DNA of 64,000 bases from FEN-1297 sp963834015 (GTDB lineage: Bacteria; Bacteroidota; Ignavibacteria; Ignavibacteriales; Ignavibacteriaceae): contig CAWIAG010000002.1 of the NCBI GenBank assembly GCA_963834015.1, positions 868,001 through 932,000 of the forward strand. Direction: 5' to 3'. The notes beneath the pieces were generated by a model. It was given only the letters and a program-made list of their open reading frames with translations, was not told the DNA's origin and searched no databases. Made by a program: the position numbers and the translations under genes. Below, piece by piece: positions 1-8,476 of the stretch; within the stretch, counting starts at the first letter, position 1, and every line of letters starts with the position of its first letter.

Positions 1-1625
1 CAAATAATCGCTTTAATATGAGGCTTAATTATCAGATCGATTCTTCCAACTCAATATTATTTACTCCAACATATTCCAATCAGTTAAATGACGGATTAAG
101 TAAAGTTTACGGTACATCTCTAGCCGGATTAGATACATTAAATACTTCTTACAATATATTTAATTCAAACCTTACTGCTGTAAATTCATCAAATAATTTA
201 TTGCTCCGGCATAAATTTGAAACTGCTGGAAGAACGATTTCTTTATTAATAAACGGCACCTATACTTCAAATTCCGGAAGTAATAACCTTAATGCAGAAA
301 ATGTTTATTACAGCAATGGCCAAACCTCGGATACTACAGATCAAATTTCAAATTTATCTGAACATGGATACAGCTCTTCCGCAAACCTTGTATATACCGA
401 ACCTATAAATTCATTAAGTATATTACAGTTAAATTCGAAAATTTATTACTCTGAAGATAACAGCAATCAGAAAACATACAACACTTTGAACCAATCGGAT
501 TATCTATTGGATTCATTAAGTAATGTTTATAAAAAGATCTATAAGTCACATAGTGCCGGTGCGGGCTACCGGTTCAGTCAGGATCAAGTACAACTTGCAT
601 TAAATCTTAATTATAATATTGCTGAATTGGAAGATAATCAGACATTTCCTACTTCTGGAACAATGGAGCGTACATTTTATTCCGTTTTACCGTCATTTTT
701 CCTGCGGTATTACGTTTCAAGGAATAATAACCTTCGTATTTCTTATACTACTACAGACGATGACCCAAGTATAACTCAATTACAAAATGTTTTGAATAAT
801 TCAAATACCACACAGTTGTCGATAGGTAATCCTGCTTTAAGTCAGGATTATAAACAATCGTTGACGCTTAGGTATATTCAGACAAATAACGAGCATTCAA
901 ATTCATTTTTTGTATTTTTCAACGCAACGGCTATTCATGATTATATTGGCAATAAGACTATAATTGCGGAAAGAGATACGACTGTTGATAACGTTACATT
1001 AAATCCAGGGACAAAGTTATCTATAACTGAGAACCTTAACGGGTACGTAAAGTTTAATTCGTATTTAACTTACGGATTCCCTATAAACTTTATAAAATCA
1101 AATCTGAACTTAAACTTAAATGTAGCATATTCCCGCGTACCAGGTATAATAGATAATTTAGACAATTTTGCAAATTCGGGGACTTATGTGTTGGGTTTTG
1201 TATTAGGCAGCAACATAAGCGACAAGGTCGACTTCACTCTTTCAACTTCCAATAGTTATAACCATGTAACAAATTCTTCTACTATGGGCACCAATAACAA
1301 TTATTATATGCAAAACTCAGCATTTAATTTCTATTGGCGTTTTTGGGCCGGATTCGTAATTCAGAATGAATTAACAGATCAGTACAACGGGGATGTGTCC
1401 AGTCCCATCAGGAAAAATACATTGATCTGGAATATGAGTATGGGAGTAAAATTCTTAAAAAACGACAACGGCGAACTTCGGATTTCTGCAAATGATCTTT
1501 TAGATCAGAATGTAAGCATACAGCATAATATTACCGATTCATATACCGAAGATGTCAGAACAAATGTTCTTGGAAGGTATTTTCTGCTTTCGTTTATTTA
1601 TAGTGTTAGAATATTCAATTATTAA
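1..1625 (+). CDS. TonB-dependent receptor-like outer-membrane beta-barrel protein, 5' end outside window
   Basis: The reading frame is open from base 3 without a start codon (NNRFN precedes the first ATG at 18), so the gene continues off the left edge. What remains is about 540 residues of alternating Tyr/Asn/Ser-rich strands, typical of the C-terminal barrel of the outer-membrane beta-barrel (OMP_b-brl_3) receptor class. The protein ends in an aromatic residue after YSVRIFNY, as expected for BAM-inserted barrels. It resembles the barrel half of the receptor at 44264-46684, so the two are probably paralogues. The ligand is unknown. No plug domain or TonB box is visible because the N-terminus is missing. 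Confidence 0.8.
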   Translation, partial: NNRFNMRLNYQIDSSNSILFTPTYSNQLNDGLSKVYGTSLAGLDTLNTSYNIFNSNLTAVNSSNNLLLRHKFETAGRTISLLINGTYTSNSGSNNLNAENVYYSNGQTSDTTDQISNLSEHGYSSSANLVYTEPINSLSILQLNSKIYYSEDNSNQKTYNTLNQSDYLLDSLSNVYKKIYKSHSAGAGYRFSQDQVQLALNLNYNIAELEDNQTFPTSGTMERTFYSVLPSFFLRYYVSRNNNLRISYTTTDDDPSITQLQNVLNNSNTTQLSIGNPALSQDYKQSLTLRYIQTNNEHSNSFFVFFNATAIHDYIGNKTIIAERDTTVDNVTLNPGTKLSITENLNGYVKFNSYLTYGFPINFIKSNLNLNLNVAYSRVPGIIDNLDNFANSGTYVLGFVLGSNISDKVDFTLSTSNSYNHVTNSSTMGTNNNYYMQNSAFNFYWRFWAGFVIQNELTDQYNGDVSSPIRKNTLIWNMSMGVKFLKNDNGELRISANDLLDQNVSIQHNITDSYTEDVRTNVLGRYFLLSFIYSVRIFNY

Positions 1626-1773
1626 GATATAACAATTTAATTCTAATTGAGGAAGGAATCTGGTGAAACACCTTTTTTATTGACGATACAACTAATAAAA
1701 AATGAGGTAAAAGATACTGGCTGGATTCAGTTTCTTTAACCGTACAAGCAAACAACATATTTGGGACCAGTTA

Positions 1774-2229
1774 TTAGTTTCGGCCTTTCCCAAAATCCTT
1801 ACTTACCCAAAGCAGCGGCCATAACATGGACAATCCAATAATAGTCACCAGGACTGAAGCCGCGACAAAGGGTACCGCTTCAAAATATCGCCGCTCCATC
1901 ACCATAACCAGTATTACGGGTAGACAAAGCACAGTCGCTGCGTTAATCAGTCCCACACGATGGGCCCATCGCTCCCTATTAATTACACCGTGTCCCGCAT
2001 ACAAGGTTGTTAATCCCAGCGGTATCAGAAGCAGCCCTACCAGCAAATGATTTAATAAAAAAGGCGGCCAGATTGTGTTAAAATCCGGGACAGTCAATTG
2101 TCGGACAAAGGTAGATTTCATTAATGGTATCACTATTAGATGAATTATTCCGACTACTAAAAGCAGTATCCCTTCGATCTTAAGGACATTACCGCAAACC
2201 CTAAACCGTTTATTAACTTCTGTTGTCAA
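1774..2229 (-). CDS. Small four-helix integral membrane protein, unknown function
   Basis: This 151-aa protein has four hydrophobic segments, at about residues 17-37, 55-78, 95-112 and 120-142. A basic C-terminus (KDFGKGRN) is probably cytoplasmic. The start is TTG at 2229, preceded on the minus strand by AAAGGA at suitable spacing. I do not recognise the family. The gene stands alone, convergent with the receptor gene to its left and followed by about 300 bp of AT-rich sequence with nothing evident. Its function is unknown. Confidence 0.6.
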   Translation of the reverse strand: MTTEVNKRFRVCGNVLKIEGILLLVVGIIHLIVIPLMKSTFVRQLTVPDFNTIWPPFLLNHLLVGLLLIPLGLTTLYAGHGVINRERWAHRVGLINAATVLCLPVILVMVMERRYFEAVPFVAASVLVTIIGLSMLWPLLWVSKDFGKGRN

Positions 2230-2538
2230 GTTGTCCTTTATTATTTGTTTATAACGGATTTAATTAAGATGCCTCTATAAACTTCTATTAATATCGTATC
2301 TCTAACCGGCGTATTAATAGGTTAGTATGTTACACATTCCGGATATAATAGAAATAAATTGATAGTGAAATCATACTTTATGATTAAAGTTAATATTTGT
2401 AAATATGTAAATAACGACATAGAATTTTTAATTTAATTCTCAACGGGTTTTAACATTTGTTAATCCAAATTTTCGAAATCACGAATTGTTTTATGCTGCT
2501 TTATGACTGTATTACTTCTATGGGCCAGTGTTTTTTAT

Positions 2539-3135
2539 CTAAATATAATACCTCATAATAGGCCTCATTTTTGATCTTCTCCCAGCCAGTTCAAAGCCCG
2601 CTTTTTCAAATGATGAGGGTACGCCTGTCCATGCAAATGCTGCTGGGATATTTGAGCTGTAAGGTTCCTGTGGATAAGCCTCAACAATCTTTGCACCTCT
2701 GGACTTAAAGAATGTAATTGCAGCCTTAAGAAGTTCAGTTGATACCCCTTTTCGTCTAAATTCTTTTACTATAAAGATACAACTAACAGACCAAACGGGT
2801 TTATCATCAATCCTTTTGAGTACCTTTGAATTTTCTAAGCGGACAAATTTTTCTCTCGACGCTACAGAACACCATGCAACCGCTCTTGCATCATAATACG
2901 CAAGAATACCGGGCGTTTCGCCTGAACTTACAAGTTTTTTCATTGCATTTTTGTTGGCACTTCCCTTTTGCTTTTCAAATTGGGCACGCCTAAGACGCCA
3001 CAACATACACCAGCATCCGCCGCATGCTCCACGTTCACCAAATAATTGTTCAAAATCCTTCCACCTGTCTATCGTAAGAGGATAAAAAGATAGTTTTACA
3101 TTTTTTATTATTTCCGTGCCTGATTTTTTAATCAT
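2539..3135 (-). CDS. GNAT-family N-acetyltransferase
   Basis: A roughly 198-aa protein with GNAT features. The segment VSCIFIVKEFRRKGVS (beta4 and the acetyl-CoA loop, R-R-K-G in the Q/RxxGxG/A position) is followed by a helix and the beta5 segment GAKIVEAYP. A Cys-rich stretch GACGGCWCMLWR near residues 35-45 matches a subgroup of GNAT proteins annotated only as acetyltransferases. The frame is open to a TTG at 3174, but ATG 3135 gives the natural N-terminus and is preferred. Neither start has a strong Shine-Dalgarno sequence. The substrate cannot be inferred. Confidence 0.75.
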   Translation of the reverse strand: MIKKSGTEIIKNVKLSFYPLTIDRWKDFEQLFGERGACGGCWCMLWRLRRAQFEKQKGSANKNAMKKLVSSGETPGILAYYDARAVAWCSVASREKFVRLENSKVLKRIDDKPVWSVSCIFIVKEFRRKGVSTELLKAAITFFKSRGAKIVEAYPQEPYSSNIPAAFAWTGVPSSFEKAGFELAGRRSKMRPIMRYYI

Positions 3136-3266
3136 GAGAGTTCTTATAATTTCATAAATCAAAATAATTAGCAATAAAAGTTACAAATAATTAAGAAATA
3201 ATAATTCTCTTAAATAAAGACGAGGGAAATATCGGAATACATATTGAAACTATCATATGAACTCAT

Positions 3267-3309
3267 GTTACGCAAAATTTTATAGTTAAGTTCATTTATT
3301 TTGCGTAAC
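3267..3309. repeat. Hairpin with 12-bp perfect arms (gttacgcaaaat / attttgcgtaac)
   Basis: Arms at 3267-3278 and 3298-3309 enclose a 19-nt spacer just downstream of the minus-strand methyltransferase gene. The terminal decamer gttacgcaaa is identical to the inner part of the inverted repeats of the MITE-like element at 42667-42787. This could therefore be a deletion remnant of that element, or a transcription terminator, or both. Confidence 0.5.
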
Positions 3310-3321
3310 GTAAATTATTTA

Positions 3322-3879
3322 TTATTTTTTTCCTATTAATGCAGTTAAACTCTTAGAAATAAGCGGCTTATTTAATATAATAAATCCGGCTTCCCTGGCA
3401 AAGCTTAATGTTTTCTGAAAATTATTTTCATCAACATGGCCTTTTGGCTCTGCTATCAGCATTTTCCCATTTTTCTTTAAAGCGTGATAAACTTCTTTAA
3501 ATAAATTTGATATATCCCCAACCTCATGCAGAACAGCAGAAGCCAGTACAAAATCAATTTTCTCATCTATGTCGTTTATACACAATGAATCGAAAGCACA
3601 CAGCCTTAACTCCATACTTCCTGATACACCGGCTTTAATGGATTTTCTTACAAGCACATCTAGCATTTTTTGTTGAACATCCACACATATTACTTTACCC
3701 GTTTTCCCAACCACTTTAGCCATTGGAATACTGAAAAAGCCCATAGCGCTCCCTATATCCATCACCGTCATTCCTTCTGAAATGTAAGGCCGTATTATTG
3801 TATTTGGGTTTTGCAGTAACTTTCTTATCGGACTTGCAAGCAGGTATCCTATCCATACAGGACAAACACGTTCAGGCAT
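3322..3879 (-). CDS. Class I SAM-dependent methyltransferase
   Basis: This 185-aa protein has the Rossmann motif I DIGSAMGFFSIPMAK (residues ~41-55), an acidic motif II end at VICVDVQQKML, and motif IV/V at DFVLASAVLHEV, where the next helix leads to LKKNGKMLIAEPKG. This is the Methyltransf_25/UbiE-like layout. ATG 3879 is preceded on the minus strand by AAAAGGG at normal spacing. The acceptor substrate is unknown. The gene is monocistronic, with a hairpin just past its stop. Confidence 0.8.
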   Translation of the reverse strand: MPERVCPVWIGYLLASPIRKLLQNPNTIIRPYISEGMTVMDIGSAMGFFSIPMAKVVGKTGKVICVDVQQKMLDVLVRKSIKAGVSGSMELRLCAFDSLCINDIDEKIDFVLASAVLHEVGDISNLFKEVYHALKKNGKMLIAEPKGHVDENNFQKTLSFAREAGFIILNKPLISKSLTALIGKK

Positions 3880-4504
3880 AATTTTCCCTTTTAATTATTG
3901 AATATTGTAATTGTTATATACTCTGCTAAAATAAAAAAAATTTAAGAATGATAACATTTAATTATACTGATTAAGACGTATAATTATTAATTAACACGGT
4001 TCAGGTTGATTAATATTTTAATTTTATTATTATTCTAAAATTATTTAAAATAACCGGACGTTGAATTAATTGCAATATTAGAAATCGTTTAAAAAAGCAG
4101 AAACTTTTACAATAATGAAATCGTAAGCCTTTGGCTTAAAACATTACAAAACTCTTTTTCGTATTTCTTGCAGATGGATATTCAATTGTAGTGATGAATA
4201 TTAATGAATTAAATTCTATTATTTGTAACCTTGGCATGCAGGGGCAAACTACTTGTAAAAAAAAACATTCCCCCGCCAAGTTCTACTGAATCCCTTTAGG
4301 GATGACAGAGTAACGGATATGAAACTTATCCAAACCAGTTAGTTCACCATGCCGCATTAATTGTTTTTCCTCAAAAACTGTATTGATAAAACCATATATA
4401 ACAACTCAGTAAAATCTCCTAATTTGAATAATTTCATACGATTAATTATATTAGACGTTAATATTTTTCGATATCGCAAATCAAATAAAGTACAAACCTG
4501 CTAA
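3880..4504. other. Intergenic region, 625 bp
   Basis: AT-rich spacer with no credible reading frame. The only structure seen is a short hairpin around 4290-4303 (atccct-tt-agggat), in a phrase common in intergenic repeats. It presumably contains the promoter of the response regulator at 4505. Confidence 0.5.
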
Positions 4505-5197
4505 ATGAAAAAAATCCGGTTACTGGTAGTTGAAGATAACCGTTTCCTTCGTGAAGGCTTAACTGCTATGATCAGGGAACAGCCTGATCTTAAAGTTATA
4601 GCAGCATTCGGAGATTGTACAAAAGCCCTTCAGAGTCTCAGTAATTCGAAACCCAATGTGATGCTGCTTGATCTGGGCTTGCGCAATCAAAATAGTTTAC
4701 AGGTAGTAAAAACAGTTAGAAAGAACTTCCCAAATGTTGGGATAGTAATAATGGACCTGATTCCCCTGGAATCCGATGTTTTGGATTTTGTAAAAGCGGG
4801 TGTTTCCGGATTTATTCTTAAAGATGCAACTACTGACGATTTTCTAAGAACAATCCGATCGGTTGCTTCGGGAGACAAAGTTTTACCCCAGCACCTTACT
4901 GAGTCCCTTTTCTCGCAAATTGTAGAATATGCTATTCAGAATTCAAATCCATCAAAATTGATTGAATCTGTTAGGATGACTAAACGCGAACGCCAGGTAA
5001 TTGAATTAGTTGCAGATGGTTTAACTAATAAAGAAATTGCCCAGAATCTTCACCTCTCAACTTATACTGTAAAAAGTCATATCCATAATATACTTGAAAA
5101 ATTGGCTCTGCATACCAGGGTTCAAATTGCAAACTATGCACGCGCATCAGACAGTTATGAAACTATTAGCGACAGGATTTCAATGATTGATGAATAA
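4505..5197 (+). CDS. NarL/FixJ-type response regulator
   Basis: A 230-aa two-domain regulator. The receiver domain spans residues 1-120, with acidic pocket E10/D11, predicted phosphorylation site D56 (LLDLGL) and K106 (ILKDA). The LuxR-type helix-turn-helix spans about 158-215 (TKRERQVIELVADGL then KEIAQ). The conserved Thr/Ser at the end of beta4 is replaced by Asp (D84, in VIMDL), so the usual Thr/Tyr switch may work differently. It is paralogous to the regulator at 7139-7828, with the same substitution, and the two flank a radical SAM gene. No histidine kinase is adjacent. Confidence 0.9.
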   Translation: MKKIRLLVVEDNRFLREGLTAMIREQPDLKVIAAFGDCTKALQSLSNSKPNVMLLDLGLRNQNSLQVVKTVRKNFPNVGIVIMDLIPLESDVLDFVKAGVSGFILKDATTDDFLRTIRSVASGDKVLPQHLTESLFSQIVEYAIQNSNPSKLIESVRMTKRERQVIELVADGLTNKEIAQNLHLSTYTVKSHIHNILEKLALHTRVQIANYARASDSYETISDRISMIDE

Positions 5198-5556
5198 CTT
5201 CATCAATAAAAACAATATTTTTCACTATCTTCAATTTAGTTTTTTAAATCTAATCTTAAATAATTTCCATCCTTATTTATCTTCATTTTAGTATAAAAAA
5301 GAAATTCTTTGAGAAAAAGGATTAATCCTTTTTTCATCCTTTAGGTCTATTTATAGTTTACCATACCTTTGTTATGTTTTGCCGGATTTTGATGATAAGA
5401 GATACATAGTTTGCGGATAAACTGTTCTCATCCGGATTATTACTCTTCAGATACAATATAAAAAGGATAATAGGCATTTCTATGAGTTGAAAACTTCAAG
5501 TAGGAATAATAGACCTCGTTTCTAAGAAACCTAACAAAAAATTATTTGCCAGAATA

Positions 5557-7026
5557 ATGAATGCAAATTTTGCAAGTATTATGCCGCAGGTTGTGGGGGT
5601 TTGGTGCGAAGAAGAAGGACATAATGTAACTTATATATGTTATACCGGAGCTGAAAATTTACTCTCGGAGTTACCACAGAATGCCGATTTAATATTTATC
5701 GGCGCTTTCACTGAATCTGCTCAAACAGCTTATGCATTAAGTAATTTATTGCAGTCGCGTGGAGCTGTAACTGTACTGGGCGGACCTCATGCACGCTGCT
5801 ATCCTGAGGATGCAAGAAAGTATTTTGATTATGTTACAGGATTCACTAATAAAAATATTATTCAAGAAATATTGCTTGATTGCTCTCAACACAAGCCTCT
5901 AGGATTGCATCTGGACGCTCTTAAACAACCCCTATCACTCCCCGGTGTAAGAGAACGATGGAAATTTATTGAACCAACTCTCAAAAAAGCTCCGCTGATT
6001 AAGATGGTTCCAATGCTGGGAAGTCTTGGATGCCCGTACACTTGCAGCTTCTGTATTGACTCTACAGTTGCTTACCAGCCTTTAAACTTTGAAGTGATGA
6101 AGGAAGATTTATCATTCCTGCTAACCAAATTCAAACGCCCGCTGGTGGGCTGGCATGATCCGAACTTTGGTATACGATTTGACGATTTTATGAATGCTAT
6201 AGAGGAGGCCATTCCTGAGGATAGTATAGATTTTATTGCTGAAAGCAGTTTATCTTTACTTTCGGAACCGCATGTAAAAAGGTTGAGGCGGAATGGTTTT
6301 AGAGCAATGCTGCCGGGAATTGAATCCTGGTTCGATCTGGGGGGTAAATCTAAAACCGGTAGTATGACGGGCATGGACAAGGTTATGCATATTTCAGAAC
6401 AGATCAATATGATTTTAAGATATATTCCTTATGTTCAAACAAATTTTGTCCTGGGGCTTGATGTTGATAAGGGTGAACAGCCGTTTGAATTGACAAAGAG
6501 ATTTGTTGATTTAACTCCAGGTGCATTCCCAGGCTATTCTCTACTCTCTGCCTTTGGAAGGGCGGCCCCGCTGAATTTGGAATATCAGCGTGTTAATCGC
6601 GTTTTGTCTTTTCCATTTCATTTCCTGGATAATAATCATGCAATGAATGTTGTTCCTGCAAATTATTCATGGCCTGAATTTTATTCCCGTATAATAGATC
6701 TCGGTAAACATACATTTTCCTGGAATGCAATTGTTAAAAGGTTAATAGCAACTAAATCAACAATACCAAGATGGATGAATGTTGTGCGCGCAATTTCCGA
6801 GGAGGGTTTCGGCAGAATTAAATTTAACGAAAAAATATACAGGCAGTTACAAAGTGAAAAAGAATTTCGTAATTATTTTGAACGTGAAACTACCGAACTT
6901 CCGCAATTTTATGTAGATTTTATCAAACAGGATATGGGCCCGCTCTGGGAATGGCTGCCTGAAGGCGCTATGTTCCATGAACCTAATGCTTATCTTGAAA
7001 ATATTGAACAGCGGGTTGCGGTATAA
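5557..7026 (+). CDS. B12-binding-type radical SAM protein; native N-terminus probably begins at 5482 and is interrupted by TGA
   Basis: The 489-aa frame has the radical SAM cluster motif C159-x3-C163-x2-C166 (GCPYTCSFC) after an N-terminal Rossmann-like, cobalamin-binding-type domain that includes LGGPHA. The downstream barrel contains FIAESSLSLL and GIESWFD. ATG 5557 lacks a ribosome binding site and falls inside the first beta-alpha unit. The same frame reads upstream as KLQVGIIDLVS, a proper first strand of this domain, back to ATG AGT TGA at 5482-5490. That ATG has AGG at 5472-5474, 7 nt upstream. The gene is therefore likely 5482-7026 with a nonsense codon at position 3, or a sequencing error. 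The reaction is unknown. Confidence 0.85.
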   Translation: MNANFASIMPQVVGVWCEEEGHNVTYICYTGAENLLSELPQNADLIFIGAFTESAQTAYALSNLLQSRGAVTVLGGPHARCYPEDARKYFDYVTGFTNKNIIQEILLDCSQHKPLGLHLDALKQPLSLPGVRERWKFIEPTLKKAPLIKMVPMLGSLGCPYTCSFCIDSTVAYQPLNFEVMKEDLSFLLTKFKRPLVGWHDPNFGIRFDDFMNAIEEAIPEDSIDFIAESSLSLLSEPHVKRLRRNGFRAMLPGIESWFDLGGKSKTGSMTGMDKVMHISEQINMILRYIPYVQTNFVLGLDVDKGEQPFELTKRFVDLTPGAFPGYSLLSAFGRAAPLNLEYQRVNRVLSFPFHFLDNNHAMNVVPANYSWPEFYSRIIDLGKHTFSWNAIVKRLIATKSTIPRWMNVVRAISEEGFGRIKFNEKIYRQLQSEKEFRNYFERETTELPQFYVDFIKQDMGPLWEWLPEGAMFHEPNAYLENIEQRVAV

Positions 7027-7138
7027 TATCCGGAATAATTTTTTGCGCCCATACTTTTAGAGTTTATAATAGTTTTTAATTGGAAAGGATTAGTCACATT
7101 TCATTATTGATGTGCCTTTCAGTTTCACCCGGGACTTT

Positions 7139-7828
7139 ATGAAAAAGATTCGGCTGTTACTAATTGAAGATAATCGCCTGCTGCGCGATGGAATTGTTGC
7201 TATGCTTAAAGCCCAGGCTGACATCGACATAATTGCCGCTACCGGGAAGAGTGAAAATTCTGTGAGTAAACTTCAGAAGTTAAAGCCCGATATAATTATT
7301 TTAGATCTCGGTTTACATGGCCCAAATAGTCTAACCATAGTTGAAATTGTAACTAAAGATTTTCCCGGTGCAAAAATTATTGTTATGGATCTCGCACCGG
7401 TACAGGGGGATATTGCACATTATGTAAAAGCGGGCGCATCAGGTTTTATTTTGAAAGATGCAACTCCGGATGATTTTCTGTTAACTATACGCAATGTTGC
7501 AGAAGGTACAAACACTCTTCCCCAGAACTTCACTGATTCTCTTTTCGCTAAAATTGTTGAACATGCTCTAAAGCAGGGAAAAACGAAATTAAGAGATGCC
7601 GTCCGAATGACGAAACGCGAACGGGAAGTTATTGAATTAATTGCCGATGGGTTAGGTAATAGAGAAATCGGCCAAAAACTTAGAATTTCAACATATACAA
7701 TTAAGAGCCATGTTCATAATATTATGGAGAAACTGGCATTGCACTCCCGATTGGAAGTTGCAAATTATTCTTATTCCAATAAAACAATCAGATCGATTGC
7801 CGATAATATGTCAACGGTTACAAAATAA
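7139..7828 (+). CDS. NarL/FixJ-type response regulator, paralogue of the 4505 gene
   Basis: A 229-aa protein starting at ATG 7139; the frame is open to GTG 7112, but MKKIRLLLIEDNR aligns with the paralogue's N-terminus. The receiver has E10/D11, D56 (ILDLGL) and K106 (ILKDA), with Asp again at the beta4 Thr/Ser position (VMDLAP). The LuxR-type HTH covers about residues 158-212 (TKREREVIELIADGL, then YTIKSHVHNIMEKL). It lies 112 bp after the radical SAM gene on the same strand, so the pair may be cotranscribed. The tandem arrangement suggests duplication around the enzyme gene. Confidence 0.9.
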   Translation: MKKIRLLLIEDNRLLRDGIVAMLKAQADIDIIAATGKSENSVSKLQKLKPDIIILDLGLHGPNSLTIVEIVTKDFPGAKIIVMDLAPVQGDIAHYVKAGASGFILKDATPDDFLLTIRNVAEGTNTLPQNFTDSLFAKIVEHALKQGKTKLRDAVRMTKREREVIELIADGLGNREIGQKLRISTYTIKSHVHNIMEKLALHSRLEVANYSYSNKTIRSIADNMSTVTK

Positions 7829-7968
7829 TGATGATAAACTAAACCGTATGCTAAAAGCTCAACTACAGAATAATATAAATTGAGCCCGGAATTAATTTAT
7901 AAGCTTGCTTATTAATTACTTTTAATTAACTATATTGGATAATAGACAAATAGAGAGGAATGAACGTT

Positions 7969-8091
7969 ATGAGTAAATCTCAGGACAGTAAAAAGAATAC
8001 TAAAAAACAGGCTGTAAAATCAATGAAAGAGAAAAAGGCAGCAAAAAGGGATAAGAAAAATAGTAAACAGAAAGGTGTTGCGGATTTATAG
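7969..8091 (+). CDS. Small Lys-rich protein, 40 aa
   Basis: Short ORF that begins MSKSQDSKKN and is dominated by Lys, Ala, Ser and Asn (about 16 Lys in 40). It has no hydrophobic segment. An AGAGAGGA ribosome binding site at 7952-7959 sits 9 nt before ATG 7969. An in-frame ATG at 7960 directly abuts that site and is less likely. Composition suggests a disordered nucleic-acid-binding or ribosome-associated peptide, but this is inference from charge only. Confidence 0.6.
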   Translation: MSKSQDSKKNTKKQAVKSMKEKKAAKRDKKNSKQKGVADL

Positions 8092-8476
8092 TATTTACTT
8101 TAAAGAATAAACATTTAACAAAATTATTAATATTTTAGTTAATTTTTAAATATTTATATATCGTTTCTTAATAATTCAAAATTTTTTGATTTATCCTTAA
8201 ATTTGTATTAGGGTAAAACACCGCTGGTTTATGTGCTTTTACAATAATGACCGGTAATAACAGGCTTATTATAGTAATCTCGCGTAATCTTAGTCTCCTC
8301 CTATCATAATTTTTTTTTTACTGACTAAATTATTCGCAGGAATATAAGATGATTTTTAAAGTGTCTTAAAATTTTCTATTAGTGAGGTTTTCTTCAAATA
8401 TTGCCAATGTGACCCAAAAGAATATTAATTAGCCTTTTGATGGCAAATAATTCTGTTTTTTGTACATTTAAATTCG
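8092..8476. other. Intergenic region, 385 bp
   Basis: AT-rich, with a poly-T run near 8311-8319 and no coding frame, RNA gene or clear repeat seen. It probably holds the promoter of the glycosyltransferase run that follows. Confidence 0.5.

Noticed and set aside
5488..5490. Selenocysteine or pyrrolysine reading of the TGA codon
   Set aside because: Codon is third in the gene, no SECIS-like hairpin follows, and no selenoprotein family has Sec there; mutation or base error is simpler.
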